Part shown: positions 54,144 through 63,744 of the stretch, piece by piece
Numbering within the stretch: the first letter of the stretch is position 1
Layout: each line of letters starts with the position of its first letter
DNA from: Bacteroidota bacterium
GTDB lineage: Bacteria > Bacteroidota > Bacteroidia > AKYH767-A > JAHEYN01
Direction of reading: 5' to 3'
DNA: 64,000 nucleotides
NCBI GenBank assembly: GCA_023251555.1
Contig: JAHEYN010000006.1
Coordinates: forward strand, 66,640 to 130,639
Position numbers and translations under genes: made by a program
The notes under the pieces: model-generated
Seen by the model: only the letters and a program-made list of their open reading frames with translations
Database searches by the model: none
What the model was told of the DNA's origin: nothing

Positions 54144-55880
54144 ATGACTGCAAAAAGAAATTTTAAACTGTCAAAATCCTTAAAGGTATTAGTCTTTACC
54201 GCTGTATTCGCTGCAGCCGCATGGATATCCGCCGGCTTCGTGGAAGACTATTTCGAGGTCTCCAAGAACCTCGACATCTTTGCCACCCTTTTCAGGGAGC
54301 TTAACACCTATTACGTGGATGAAACCGACCCCGGAAAACTCATCAAGAAAGGTATTGATGACATGCTCGAATCCCTTGACCCATACACTTCTTATATTCC
54401 TGAATCTGAGAGAGAGGATTACCGTTTTATGACCACCGGTCAGTATGGCGGCATAGGCGCTCTCATCAAGCAAAAAGATGATTATGTGGTGATTGCCGAC
54501 CCCTACGAAGGCTTTCCTGCACAAAAAGCCGATCTCAGGGCAGGAGATGTGCTTCTCGAGATAGATGGTAAATCTGCCAAAGGGAAAAAAGTGGACGAGG
54601 TGAGCAAGGTGCTCAAAGGGCAGCCGCAGACACGGGTGAGTGTCCTTGTCAGCAGGGAAGGGGAGAAAAACCCCATTTCCAAGACCCTGACGCGGGAAGA
54701 AATTAAAGTTAAAAGTGTTCCCTATTCCGGGATGATCGGGAAGGATATCGGCTATATAAGGCTTACGGGTTTTACTGAAAATGCAGGAAAGGAAGTGCAG
54801 GAAGCCTTGGTGAAGCTTAAGGAAAAAAACAGCATAAGGGCGCTGGTGTTTGACCTGCGCGGCAATCCCGGCGGGCTGCTCAACGAGGCGGTTAACGTAG
54901 CCAATGTGTTTATCAGCAAAGGGCAGGAGATAGTAAATACGAAGGGGAAAGTCAAAGAGTGGGATAAAACATATAACGCGCTGAACACCCCCATTGATAC
55001 GCTAATCCCGCTTGCTGTACTGGTTAACAGCCAGTCAGCCTCTGCCTCCGAAATTGTATCCGGAACCATACAGGACCTGGACAGGGGAGTTATCATAGGT
55101 CAGCGTACTTTCGGGAAAGGACTTGTGCAAACCACCAGGCCTCTCAGCTATAACGCCCAGCTTAAAGTAACCACTGCAAAATATTATATCCCCAGCGGAA
55201 GATGCATACAGGCACTTGATTATTCCCACAGGAACGAGGATGGCAGTGTGGGAAAAATACCCGACTCCCTTATATCGGTATTCAGAACAAAAAACGGGAA
55301 GCTGGTGTATGACGGAGGAGGCGTAGCCCCGGATGTGGCACTGGACCCGCAAAAACTCAGCAATATTTCCGTGAGCCTCCTCACCAAGCTGCTGATCTTC
55401 AACTATGCAACACTCTACCGTTCCAGGCACCAGTCCATTCGCCCTCCATCTGAATTCAGGCTGGGCGATGCCGACTACAATGATTTTATTGCCTATGCCT
55501 CGGACAAGGATTACGACTATACCACTAAAAGCGAAAAGACCCTGGAAGATTTAAAGGAGAACCTGGAGAAAGAAAAATATTTTGATAACATGAAGCAGGA
55601 ATATGAGACGATCCTGAACAAAGTGAAGCATAACAAAAAAGATGATCTCTTAAAAAACAAAGATGAAATCAGGCAGCTTCTCGAAGAAGAGATAGCTGCC
55701 CGGTATTATTTCCAGAACGGCAGAACTGAAGTGATGCTTGCTTACGATGCGGAGGTTAAAAAGGCGGCAGATGTGCTGAAAGATTCAGTCCTCTATAATT
55801 CTATCATTGATGGTTCTTATGCGAAGAAGGTCAATGAAGGAAAAGCAGACAAATCCGGAAAGGGAAACGCCGGACACTAA
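54144..55880 (+). CDS. S41 family C-terminal processing peptidase
   Basis: A 578-residue periplasmic serine protease anchored by an N-terminal TM/signal segment (~11-32). Domains: an N-terminal helical part; a PDZ domain (~100-175, 'YGGIGALIKQKDDYVVIADP', 'AGDVLLEIDGKSAKGK'); and the S41 catalytic domain with the Ser/Lys dyad, Ser in 'NSQSASASEIVSG' (about S300) and Lys in 'GQRTFGKGLVQ' (about K325). A ~150-residue charged C-terminal extension follows. It cleaves proteins at their C-termini; the substrate is unknown. Confidence 0.94.
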   Translation: MTAKRNFKLSKSLKVLVFTAVFAAAAWISAGFVEDYFEVSKNLDIFATLFRELNTYYVDETDPGKLIKKGIDDMLESLDPYTSYIPESEREDYRFMTTGQYGGIGALIKQKDDYVVIADPYEGFPAQKADLRAGDVLLEIDGKSAKGKKVDEVSKVLKGQPQTRVSVLVSREGEKNPISKTLTREEIKVKSVPYSGMIGKDIGYIRLTGFTENAGKEVQEALVKLKEKNSIRALVFDLRGNPGGLLNEAVNVANVFISKGQEIVNTKGKVKEWDKTYNALNTPIDTLIPLAVLVNSQSASASEIVSGTIQDLDRGVIIGQRTFGKGLVQTTRPLSYNAQLKVTTAKYYIPSGRCIQALDYSHRNEDGSVGKIPDSLISVFRTKNGKLVYDGGGVAPDVALDPQKLSNISVSLLTKLLIFNYATLYRSRHQSIRPPSEFRLGDADYNDFIAYASDKDYDYTTKSEKTLEDLKENLEKEKYFDNMKQEYETILNKVKHNKKDDLLKNKDEIRQLLEEEIAARYYFQNGRTEVMLAYDAEVKKAADVLKDSVLYNSIIDGSYAKKVNEGKADKSGKGNAGH

Positions 55881-57471
55881 TTCTTATCCTGTTGTGAAAA
55901 ACAACTCCCGCCGCCTTCCTGAACTTTTATATTTCTCGGGACTTCTCATCATCGCTGTTTCCCTTCCCCTTTCGCAGTATATGATGAGCATAGGCCAGTG
56001 GGTACTGGCTTTTGCATGGCTTGCGGGCGGAGATTTTAAAAATAAGCTGCGTAATTTTGTGGCTAACCGGGCAGCCTTGCTTGTGTGTTCGCTTTTTGTC
56101 CTTCATCTGGCAGGATTGCTTTATACATCTGATATTGAATACGGCCTGAAAGACGTCAGGATTAAAATCCCCCTGTTTGTACTCCCTTTTATATTATCCA
56201 CGGGGCCGCTCATCAGCCGGAAGCAATTTGCATGGCTCACAGCCGCCTTTGTGGCGGCGGTATTTGCGGCAACCATGGCCAGCATGGGAGTTATACTTGG
56301 CATTATCTCTCACTACGCGAAAGACATACGCGACACTTCCATTTTTATTTCACATATCCGGTTTAGCCTGCTGATATGCCTTTCCGTATTTATGCTGATC
56401 TATTTCATATATACCGGGTACACTGTTATTTCTCTTACACGCAGGCTCCTGCTTTTTCTTCTTGCGGCATGGTTTGTTGCGTTTTTGGTAATCACAGAAT
56501 CTATCACCGGGCTTGCCATTTTGGGTGCAGGGCTCCTGCTCACCATATCTTATTTTATTTTCACTGAGGGGAAGGCCTGGTATAGAATTGTATTTCTCAT
56601 GTTCCTGGTAACAGGTACGCTTACGTTTGTGCTGTACGTCAGGCAGACCATGCACGAGGTGCGCCTGGAAATGCCCGTCAATCCGGCAGGGTTGCAGCCG
56701 TATACTGCTAACGGAAACCCATACGTGCATACGACTTCTTCCCGTGATGCGGAAAATGGCCACCCGGTATGGATTTATATATGCAGGAAGGAGATGGAAG
56801 AAGAGTGGAACAGGAGAAGCCTTTTTAGTTTTACGGGGAAAGATCAGAAAGGCCAGCTGATTGAATCAACGCTTATCCGCTTTCTTTCCTCGAAAGGAAT
56901 CCGCAAAGATGCAGCGGGGGTGAGCAGCCTTTCGGATTCTGAAGTTCACGATGTAGAGAGGGGCATTACCAATGTGCGTTACAGGTATGGGGGCAGCATC
57001 CGGGCACGCATCTACCAGATTGTGTGGGAATATAACAGCTACCTGGCAGGTGATGATCCCAGCGGGCATTCGGTTATGCAGCGGCTGGAATTCTGGAAAG
57101 CGGCAGCCGGCATTATTTCGGATCACCCCGTTTTCGGGGTGGGTACGGGTGACATAAAAAATGCCTTTGACGAGAAGTATGTGCAGATAAAATCTCCCCT
57201 GTTTAAGGCATGGAGGCTAAGGGCGCATAACCAGTTTCTTGCCATTGCGGTTGCTTTTGGATATGCAGGACTGGCCTGGTTTCTTATTATACTGATATAT
57301 CCTTTGCTTAATAAAGAAACACGGGGCAATTATTTATACCTTATGTTTTTTATGATTGTTTTCTTCTCCATGCTTACGGAAGATACGCTTGAAACACAGG
57401 CAGGCGCTACCTTTTTTGCCTTTTTTAACAGTCTTCTGCTTTTTGGCTGCAGCAATGAAAAGGAGAAATAG
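55834..57471 (+). CDS. O-antigen ligase family membrane protein
   Basis: A 545-residue polytopic membrane protein with about ten TM helices in two groups (residues ~25-230 and ~465-540) separated by a large ~230-residue soluble region. The conserved ligase/polymerase block is 'FWKAAAGIISDHPVFGVGTG' then 'AHNQFLAIAVAFGYAGLAWF', which fits the Wzy_C (WaaL) family that joins or polymerises surface glycans. I start at ATG 55834, which overlaps the protease gene by 47 bases; an ATG at 55807 is also possible. Confidence 0.86.
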   Translation: MKEKQTNPERETPDTNSYPVVKNNSRRLPELLYFSGLLIIAVSLPLSQYMMSIGQWVLAFAWLAGGDFKNKLRNFVANRAALLVCSLFVLHLAGLLYTSDIEYGLKDVRIKIPLFVLPFILSTGPLISRKQFAWLTAAFVAAVFAATMASMGVILGIISHYAKDIRDTSIFISHIRFSLLICLSVFMLIYFIYTGYTVISLTRRLLLFLLAAWFVAFLVITESITGLAILGAGLLLTISYFIFTEGKAWYRIVFLMFLVTGTLTFVLYVRQTMHEVRLEMPVNPAGLQPYTANGNPYVHTTSSRDAENGHPVWIYICRKEMEEEWNRRSLFSFTGKDQKGQLIESTLIRFLSSKGIRKDAAGVSSLSDSEVHDVERGITNVRYRYGGSIRARIYQIVWEYNSYLAGDDPSGHSVMQRLEFWKAAAGIISDHPVFGVGTGDIKNAFDEKYVQIKSPLFKAWRLRAHNQFLAIAVAFGYAGLAWFLIILIYPLLNKETRGNYLYLMFFMIVFFSMLTEDTLETQAGATFFAFFNSLLLFGCSNEKEK

Positions 57472-57482
57472 AGGTCTTCTCT

Positions 57483-58253
57483 TTATGTGCGCTTAATGTC
57501 TTTCCCTGCAAGAATCTTTTTGAGTTTGAAGTATTTCAGATAGGTTTCCCATGCTGAGATTTTGCAGATGACAAATCCATAGTAGCCGTCAAGAAAGCCC
57601 AGTTTTATAATGTAGTTCCGGATGAACTTCGCGATGGGTTTCACAATGATGAGCGGCCATGAGGAATGTGCGCCGCATCTTGCCAGTTCCGCGGCTGCAA
57701 TGGAAGAAAATTTGTCCGCCTGCAGGAGGTGTTCTTCAACGGAATAGTAGGTATAATGCAGCAGGTCTCCCTCAAGAAATCCTGTTGATGAGCCATCGGT
57801 CATTTCATATTTATCGTGCGGGTTTATTCCTCCCCATATGCCTTTTCTCCGGTCAAACAGGCGCAGCTTTCTGTCCGGGTACCAGCCGCAACGGCGTATC
57901 CATTGCCCGCAGTAGTTCGAAAAACGGTTCATGAAGTAGCCGTCTTTGTCCCAGTTTTCTTTTGCCGAAAGAATGGATTGTTTTAATTTTTCAGATAATG
58001 CTTCGTCTGCGTCAAGAGAAAGCACATGGTTGTGTTGTGCCATGGAAGCAGCGTAATTTTTTTGCTGTATATGCCCTTCGAATATGTGTTGTAAAAAATG
58101 TGCTCCTTTTGTTTTGCAGATTGCCCCGGTGCCGTCGGTTGAAAAAGAATCCACCACGAGAATTTCATCTGCAATACCCTGAAGAGAATCCAGGCACCTG
58201 CCGATATTTTTTTCTTCGTTTTGGGTGATAATAACAGCCGATATTTTAGGCAC
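57483..58253 (-). CDS. Glycosyltransferase family 2 protein (WaaE/KdtX-like)
   Basis: A 256-residue GT-A enzyme. 'KISAVIITQNEEKNIGRCLD' opens the nucleotide-binding fold, 'EILVVDSFSTDGTGAI' follows and the metal-binding DxD is in 'VLSLDADEALSEKLK' (about residue 85). 'YPDRKLRLFDRRKGIWGGIN' and 'LLHYTYYSVEEHLLQADKFS' match lipopolysaccharide core glycosyltransferases. I start at GTG 58253, which directly precedes the fold; the longer frame adds 40 residues without family character that overlap the divergent meaB leader. Confidence 0.88.
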   Translation of the reverse strand: MPKISAVIITQNEEKNIGRCLDSLQGIADEILVVDSFSTDGTGAICKTKGAHFLQHIFEGHIQQKNYAASMAQHNHVLSLDADEALSEKLKQSILSAKENWDKDGYFMNRFSNYCGQWIRRCGWYPDRKLRLFDRRKGIWGGINPHDKYEMTDGSSTGFLEGDLLHYTYYSVEEHLLQADKFSSIAAAELARCGAHSSWPLIIVKPIAKFIRNYIIKLGFLDGYYGFVICKISAWETYLKYFKLKKILAGKDIKRT

Positions 58254-58393
58254 TCCGGTCGGGTTTGCCTGCAAAGATACCGGATTCGGGAAAATGCACG
58301 GGATTGTGCTGGCCCGGGTGTGTGAGAAAAATTCAGAATATCCTGTATTGTGCCGGAGCATCCTCCCTGACATTTTATATCTTTACCAGGCTT

Positions 58394-59299
58394 ATGGAAT
58401 CAGTAAAAACCCTGCTTGAGAGGCTTAGAGCCGGAGATGTTAAAGCTTTGGCGCGCTGCATATCCATCGTGGAAAATGAGGAGCCGGGTCACGGGGAATT
58501 GCTTTCCGGGCTGAACTTTGACAGGCACGTTCCCGTTATCGGGGTAACGGGGCCTCCGGGTGCCGGGAAAAGCACTCTCGTTGAGGCAATGGTAACACAT
58601 CTTACGGGGCAGCATAAAAAAGTTATGGTGGCAGCGGTGGACCCGTCTTCTCCTTTTTCCCGGGGGGCGTTGCTCGGAGACAGGGTGCGGATGACAAAGC
58701 ATTTTAATAATCCCGCTGTATTTATACGTTCGTTTTCAACACGTGGTGCCCTCGGCGGGCTATCGGATAAAATCACACAGGTGCTGGATGTGATGCAGGC
58801 TTCCTGTTACGATTATATTATCCTTGAAACCGCCGGGGTGGGGCAGTCGGAAGTGGAGATTGCGGGTATTGCAGATACTGTTGTGCTCGTACTGGTTCCC
58901 GAGTCGGGAGATGAAATCCAGGCTGTCAAATCAGGAGTTATGGAGATTGCGGATATTTTCGTGGTGAATAAGAGCGACCGCGCCGGTGCCGGTTCTTTTG
59001 CCGCGGAAATAGAAGCATTTGTTGCCGAAAGAAAAAAAGCAGGAAACTGGATCCCTCCTGTGCTGCAAACAGTGGCAACCCGGGAACAGGGAGTGGAGGA
59101 GGTGATCAAACAGGCAGCACAACATTACCTGCTTACAGGCAGGGACAGGAAATACTCAATTCTTGCCGCAAAGGCGTATTACCTTATCAGGAGCCGCCGC
59201 ATGCGCGATATTGACACGAAGACTTTGCAGAAGCAGCTTGAAAGTGAAATGAAACGGGAAGGCTTTAACCTGTATGAGTTTGTGAAGAAAATATCCTGA
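58394..59299 (+). CDS. meaB: Methylmalonyl-CoA mutase-associated GTPase MeaB
   Basis: A 301-residue G3E GTPase that loads and protects adenosylcobalamin-dependent methylmalonyl-CoA mutase. Motifs: Walker A 'GVTGPPGAGKSTLVEAM' (about residue 55), 'AAVDPSSPFSRGALLGDRVR', 'YDYIILETAGVGQSEVEIAG' and 'FVVNKSDRAGAG' (NKxD). I start at ATG 58394, preceded by a TATCTTTA sequence at 58378-58385; an upstream in-frame ATG at 58265 adds 43 residues unlike the family. The mutase genes are not in the window. Confidence 0.95.
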   Translation: MESVKTLLERLRAGDVKALARCISIVENEEPGHGELLSGLNFDRHVPVIGVTGPPGAGKSTLVEAMVTHLTGQHKKVMVAAVDPSSPFSRGALLGDRVRMTKHFNNPAVFIRSFSTRGALGGLSDKITQVLDVMQASCYDYIILETAGVGQSEVEIAGIADTVVLVLVPESGDEIQAVKSGVMEIADIFVVNKSDRAGAGSFAAEIEAFVAERKKAGNWIPPVLQTVATREQGVEEVIKQAAQHYLLTGRDRKYSILAAKAYYLIRSRRMRDIDTKTLQKQLESEMKREGFNLYEFVKKIS

Positions 59300-59335
59300 A
59301 AATAAAGATAGATGCTTTCAGAATGCAATCTTTGA

Positions 59336-59851
59336 TCAGTGCCTCCTGAATAATTTTTTCAAAACGGACAATGTGTTTTTATTCTTTGAGTGGATATTGA
59401 TTTTCTGAAGTTCATCAACGTCCGCTTTATCTTTCAGGCGTCCGGTAAGCATTTTGTTTAATATCAAATCATGCAGATGAATAAATCGTACTTCTAATCT
59501 GTCCGAAATTTTATACGGAATGGATTTTTGTTCTGCGTCCGCATAGGCCACTCCTGTGATTGTATTAAAAATATCGACTATTATTGGCTCCTTTCCAACT
59601 TTAAAATCAAAGGGCTTGGAAAAATCAATTTTGCTTAGCAGGGAAATAGAATCTTTACCATAACTCATTTTTTGGAACGAGGCAATTATCTTTTTTTTAT
59701 TTTCTTCGGTTGACTTTATCCAGATATCCAGGTCGCCGGTAGTTCTGCCATAGCCATGAAAAATAACAGCATAACCACCTGCTATCATAAATTCAACTTT
59801 ATTCCGGTGAAAAATTTGAAGTATTTCTTCGAAATCGTTTGCAATTTTCAT
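59336..59851 (-). CDS. Nucleotidyltransferase-fold protein (possible toxin of a two-gene module)
   Basis: A 171-residue protein with the Pol-beta nucleotidyltransferase core: 'FMIAGGYAVIFHGYGRTTGD' and 'LDIWIKSTEENKKKI', where GG and DxD (GDLDIWI, about residue 40) are the active-site features. A later 'IIVDIFNTITGV' gives the third acidic residue. 'FIHLHDLILNKMLTGRLKDK' and 'ADVDELQKI' are common in DUF6036/AbiEii-type proteins. Its start overlaps the preceding small gene by four bases (59848-59851). Such compact pairs are often toxin-antitoxin modules, but I cannot show that here. Confidence 0.85.
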   Translation of the reverse strand: MKIANDFEEILQIFHRNKVEFMIAGGYAVIFHGYGRTTGDLDIWIKSTEENKKKIIASFQKMSYGKDSISLLSKIDFSKPFDFKVGKEPIIVDIFNTITGVAYADAEQKSIPYKISDRLEVRFIHLHDLILNKMLTGRLKDKADVDELQKINIHSKNKNTLSVLKKLFRRH

Positions 59852-60129
59852 GTATGTGGGTTACTCAGGGTAATAACTTTAGCGATAGGAGGCCATGTGC
59901 CATCAGGCAACAGATATTTGTGAAATACCATTTTACGAAGCTGTTCAGCGTATACCATTCGTTCATCGCGGGAAAGCATGTACCGCTGTTTTGCAATAAA
60001 TTCATTTTCTTCTTCAAAAGATGAAAACATCCGGATGGTTTTTTGGATGGATTTTCCATAAGCAACTTCCGGTTCTTTTGCCTGAATTACCTTTTCTTTG
60101 TTGTTTTTATAGGGCTGTTTTTTTTTCAT
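59848..60129 (-). CDS. Small partner protein of the nucleotidyltransferase module
   Basis: A 93-residue, highly charged protein ('KTIRMFSSFEEENEFIAKQR', 'LSRDERMVYAEQLRKMVFHK'). No DNA-binding domain is obvious. It is the first gene of a tight two-gene operon with the nucleotidyltransferase; stop and start overlap by four bases, implying coupled translation. A role as antitoxin or adaptor is inference from size and position. Confidence 0.75.
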   Translation of the reverse strand: MKKKQPYKNNKEKVIQAKEPEVAYGKSIQKTIRMFSSFEEENEFIAKQRYMLSRDERMVYAEQLRKMVFHKYLLPDGTWPPIAKVITLSNPHT

Positions 60130-60334
60130 TCTGACTATAATTTCTTACAGAGAGCCTTATTTATAAGCAGTTTTGACTATTCCTGGATTTTTATCATAAC
60201 AAATAACATTCTTGAAATTTCCGACAGTCCTTGAATAAGTGCTTTCTTTTCTGAATCATCGATTTCCTTTTCAGAAACAGAATCAGAACGGGCTGTCCGC
60301 TTTCGTTCTCACTCGCACTCCCGCTCTGATTTTG

Positions 60335-60409
60335 TGGGCTGTACTGGATTCGAACCAGTGACCCCTACTCTGTCAAAGTAATGCTCTGAACCAACTGAGC
60401 TAACAGCCC
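60335..60409 (-). tRNA. tRNA-Val (anticodon GAC)
   Basis: A 75-nt cloverleaf on the reverse strand. The acceptor stem pairs GGGCTGT with ACAGCCC, the D arm contains TTAGCTCAGTTGGTTCAGAGC, and the T arm contains CTGGTTCGAATCCAG. The anticodon stem TTACT/AGTAG (one G-U type pair) encloses the loop TTGACAG, giving anticodon GAC (Val). CCA is not encoded. It lies between polA and the nucleotidyltransferase module; the 205 bases 60130-60334 hold no other feature that I can support. Confidence 0.95.
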
Positions 60410-60454
60410 TGGGGAGGTGCAAAAATATAAAACGGCTGATTAACAGGATAAAAA

Positions 60455-63256
60455 TTAATGAGCTTCGAGCCAGTTACGGCCGCTTCCCATCTCTACCTCA
60501 AGCGGAACATTCATAGGAATAGCTGTTCTCATCCTGTGTTCAATGATTGGCTTGACGATATCCAGCTCCTCGTTGAACACATCAAACACCAGCTCATCAT
60601 GTACCTGGAGGATCATTTTTGTTTTCAGATTCTTTGCCCCCAGGTCCCGGTGGATGTTAATCATAGCTACTTTTATCATATCTGCGGCCGAGCCCTGTAT
60701 GGGAGCATTGATGGCATCCCGCTCTGCCCCGCTGCGTTCCACTGCATTTCCTGAATTGATATTCCTGAGGTAGCGTCTCCTGCCGAGAATGGTTTCCACG
60801 TAGCCGTTCTTTCTCGCAGAAGCAATAGTATCCTCCATGTATTTTTTTACAGCGGGATATTTTAAAAAATACTGTTCTATAATATGCGCTGCTTCTTTTC
60901 TCGGGATATTGAGGCGCTGGGAAAGGCCGAACGCCGAGATACCGTATATAATTCCGAAGTTGACCATCTTCGCATTCCTCCTCATTTCCGGTGTTACATT
61001 TTCATGCGCAACCCCGTATACTTTTGCCGCAGTTGAGGTATGAATGTCCTGTCCCTCCCGGAATGCCTGCTGCATCCCTTCATCTTTGCTGATGCATGCA
61101 ATGATCCTGAGTTCAACCTGGGAGTAATCGGCGGAGAGCAGGGTGTAATTATTATTTCTCGCCATAAAAGCTTTTCTCACTTCTCTTCCTTTGGCCGTTC
61201 TTACCGGGATATTCTGGAGATTGGGTTTATCGGAGCTGAGGCGTCCCGTGGCCGCTACTGCCTGGTTATAGGTGGTATGCAGGCGGCCGGTTCTGGGGTT
61301 GATCATCCCGGGAATCACATCCACGTATGTATTCTTGAGTTTCTGTAATTCGCGGTAGTCAAGGATTTTTCCCACTACAGGGTGCTTGTCCGCAAGTCTG
61401 ATAAGCACATCTTCACCGGTGGCATACTGGCCGGTCCTGGTTTTTTTGGCTTTCTCATCAACCTTCAGCACCCCGAATAAAATTTCCCCGACCTGCCGGG
61501 GAGATGAGATATTGAATGTAGTGCCCGCAGCTTCATAGATCAGTTGCTCTGTTTTCCTGATTTCATTGTTGAGCTCTGCCGAGAAATCATGCAATACATT
61601 TTTATCTACCATCACTCCGGTGATTTCCATGTCGGAAAGGACGTAAATCAGCGGAGCTTCGACCTCATGGTAAAGGCTCCATGCGTTTTTTTCTTTCAGC
61701 ATGGGCACGAAAACGTCCTTCAGGCGAAGGGTTACATCGGCATCTTCGGCGGCGTAATCTTTTATTTTCTCCAGGGGAACATCTCTCATTCCAATTTGTT
61801 CTGATTTTTTTTCCCCGATTAAATGTTCAATTGGAACAGGAGTGTAGCCAAGATAATTTTCAGATAAAATGTTCATGTTATGGCGCATCTCGGGTTCAAT
61901 AAGGTAGTGTGCCAGCATGGTATCAAACAGGCGGCCTTTTACGGTGATATCATACCACCTGAGTATGGATATATCATACTTGATGTTCTGCCCTGTTTTT
62001 TCTATTGATTCATTTTCAAATAAATATTTGAACTCATGGAGAATGGCATGGGCCTCTGCATAATTCACCGGCAAGGGAATATAATATGCCTCATGCGGTT
62101 TGAAAGAAAAAGAAATGCCCACGATCTCCGCACTGTTTGCATCAATACCTGTGGTTTCGGTATCAAAGCAGAAGGATGTTTGCTGGCTTAAAAGATTCAG
62201 AAGGTCCTTTCGCTTTTCTGCATTGTCAGCAAGGATATAATGATGAGGTGTGTCGTTAATGTTGTGATATGTTTTTGTTGCTTCTGCCTCGTGGCTTCCC
62301 GGCAAATTGTATTCTTCCCTGTTCCCGGCAGGAAAAGCATCGCCTCCTGTTTCCCGCTGCGCACCGGGGGCATCTGTGCCGAGCACGCGTCTGGCCAGTG
62401 TCCGGAACTCAAGCTCGGCAAAGAGCGTCCTGAGTTTCTCTTTATCAGGCTCTTCCACCAGTAAATCTTTCTCATCGAATTCAACAGGGGCGTCAGTGAT
62501 GATGGTTGCAAGTTTTTTGGAAAGCAGGGCCTGTGAGGCATGGGATTCTATTTTTTCTTTCAGTTTTCCTTTGAGCTCTGCTGAGCAGGCAATTAAATTT
62601 TCTATGCTCCCGAACTGGTGTATCAGCTCTTTGGCTGTTTTCTCCCCCACGCCGGGTACGCCCGGGATATTGTCGGATGCATCTCCCCAAAGGCCGAGAA
62701 GATCACGCACCTGGTCCACATTTACGATCCCGAATTTTTTCAGCACTTCCGGAATTCCCATCACCTCTGCATCATTTCCGAACCGGGCCGGCTTGTAAAT
62801 AAGGATATGCTCCGATACCAACTGTCCGAAGTCTTTGTCGGGTGTCATCATGTAAGTAACAAAGCCTCTCTGCTCTGCTTTCTTTGCGAGTGTTCCGATA
62901 ATATCATCGGCCTCGTACCCGTCGCAGGCAATTACAGGTATCCTGAACCCGCGTATTACCTCCTTGATGTATGGCAGTGATGCGGCAAGCTCATCCGGCA
63001 TGGGTTCCCTGTGTGCCTTATAGTCTTCGAACTCGGTGTGGCGGGCGGTAGGAGCCTGGGTATCAAAAACGACTGCAATGTGTGTGGGCTTCTGCTTGTT
63101 GAGCACTTCAAGCAGGGTGTTTACAAAGCCCAGTATGGCAGAGGTATTCAACCCTTTGGAATTATAGGCGGGGTTTTTAATAAGCGCAAAGTAGGCCCTG
63201 TAAATAAGTGCCATTGCGTCGAGAAGAAAAAGTTTTTTCGGAGTTTCCTGGCTCAT
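60455..63256 (-). CDS. polA: DNA polymerase I
   Basis: A 933-residue repair and Okazaki-fragment polymerase with three domains. The 5'-3' exonuclease (~1-300) has 'LFLLDAMALIYRAYFALIKN' and 'DGYEADDIIGTLAKKAEQRG'. The 3'-5' proofreading domain (~340-530) looks active: 'FCFDTETTGIDANSAE' keeps the DxE. The polymerase domain (~560-933) shows motif A 'LLSADYSQVELRIIACIS', motif B 'RRNAKMVNFGIIYGISAFGL' and motif C 'LQVHDELVFDV'. I start at ATG 63256, six bases after a TATCTTTG box; the longer frame adds 23 residues ahead of that box. Confidence 0.97.
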   Translation of the reverse strand: MSQETPKKLFLLDAMALIYRAYFALIKNPAYNSKGLNTSAILGFVNTLLEVLNKQKPTHIAVVFDTQAPTARHTEFEDYKAHREPMPDELAASLPYIKEVIRGFRIPVIACDGYEADDIIGTLAKKAEQRGFVTYMMTPDKDFGQLVSEHILIYKPARFGNDAEVMGIPEVLKKFGIVNVDQVRDLLGLWGDASDNIPGVPGVGEKTAKELIHQFGSIENLIACSAELKGKLKEKIESHASQALLSKKLATIITDAPVEFDEKDLLVEEPDKEKLRTLFAELEFRTLARRVLGTDAPGAQRETGGDAFPAGNREEYNLPGSHEAEATKTYHNINDTPHHYILADNAEKRKDLLNLLSQQTSFCFDTETTGIDANSAEIVGISFSFKPHEAYYIPLPVNYAEAHAILHEFKYLFENESIEKTGQNIKYDISILRWYDITVKGRLFDTMLAHYLIEPEMRHNMNILSENYLGYTPVPIEHLIGEKKSEQIGMRDVPLEKIKDYAAEDADVTLRLKDVFVPMLKEKNAWSLYHEVEAPLIYVLSDMEITGVMVDKNVLHDFSAELNNEIRKTEQLIYEAAGTTFNISSPRQVGEILFGVLKVDEKAKKTRTGQYATGEDVLIRLADKHPVVGKILDYRELQKLKNTYVDVIPGMINPRTGRLHTTYNQAVAATGRLSSDKPNLQNIPVRTAKGREVRKAFMARNNNYTLLSADYSQVELRIIACISKDEGMQQAFREGQDIHTSTAAKVYGVAHENVTPEMRRNAKMVNFGIIYGISAFGLSQRLNIPRKEAAHIIEQYFLKYPAVKKYMEDTIASARKNGYVETILGRRRYLRNINSGNAVERSGAERDAINAPIQGSAADMIKVAMINIHRDLGAKNLKTKMILQVHDELVFDVFNEELDIVKPIIEHRMRTAIPMNVPLEVEMGSGRNWLEAH

Positions 63257-63261
63257 GCAGG

Positions 63262-63269
63262 CAAAGATA
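63262..63269 (-). promoter_or_regulatory. Candidate -7 box of polA
   Basis: TATCTTTG on the reverse strand, an exact TAnnTTTG match, five bases from the polA ATG. The transcript would start at or within a base or two of the ATG. Confidence 0.45.
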
Positions 63270-63328
63270 GAAACAGAAGTTCTTATACGGCAGGCCGGGG
63301 AACTCTTTTCTTTTTGAAAAGGCATGTG

Positions 63329-63336
63329 TACCTTTG
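63329..63336 (+). promoter_or_regulatory. Candidate -7 box of the DUF486 gene
   Basis: TACCTTTG, an exact TAnnTTTG match, 20 bases before ATG 63357, divergent from the polA box. Confidence 0.4.
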
Positions 63337-63356
63337 GCCAAACACGGGCAATAACA

Positions 63357-63725
63357 ATGAAAGCAATTTATACCATAGGGCTGCTGGTTCTGTCCAACGT
63401 CTTTATGACATTAGCCTGGTACGGGCACCTGAAATTCAAAGACATCCCCTGGTTCCGGGATCTGAATCTTCCTGTCATTGTGCTTATCAGCTGGGGTGTT
63501 GCTTTGCTCGAATATTGTTTCCAGGTGCCTGCCAACAGGATAGGCTTTTCGCGGCTCGGAGGTCCTTTTTCACTGGTACAGCTGAAAGTGATCCAGGAGG
63601 TGATAACCCTCTCTGTGTTTACGGTATTTACCCTCCTGGTGTTTAAGACTGAGGTGCTGAGATGGAATCACATAGTCGGTTTTGTTATGCTGGTGGGAGC
63701 TGTCTATTTTATATTTAAAAAGTAA
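63357..63725 (+). CDS. DUF486 (DMT superfamily) small membrane protein
   Basis: A 122-residue protein with four TM helices ('IYTIGLLVLSNVFMTLAWYG', 'LPVIVLISWGVALLEYCFQV', 'VITLSVFTVFTLLVF', 'HIVGFVMLVGAVYFIFK'). 'TLAWYGHLKF' and 'EYCFQVPANRIGF' are hallmarks of DUF486. It is related to small multidrug-resistance-like transporters but has no known substrate. I start at ATG 63357; the frame upstream overlaps the promoter. Confidence 0.92.
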   Translation: MKAIYTIGLLVLSNVFMTLAWYGHLKFKDIPWFRDLNLPVIVLISWGVALLEYCFQVPANRIGFSRLGGPFSLVQLKVIQEVITLSVFTVFTLLVFKTEVLRWNHIVGFVMLVGAVYFIFKK

Positions 63726-63744
63726 TTGCAGTAAACTAATAACC

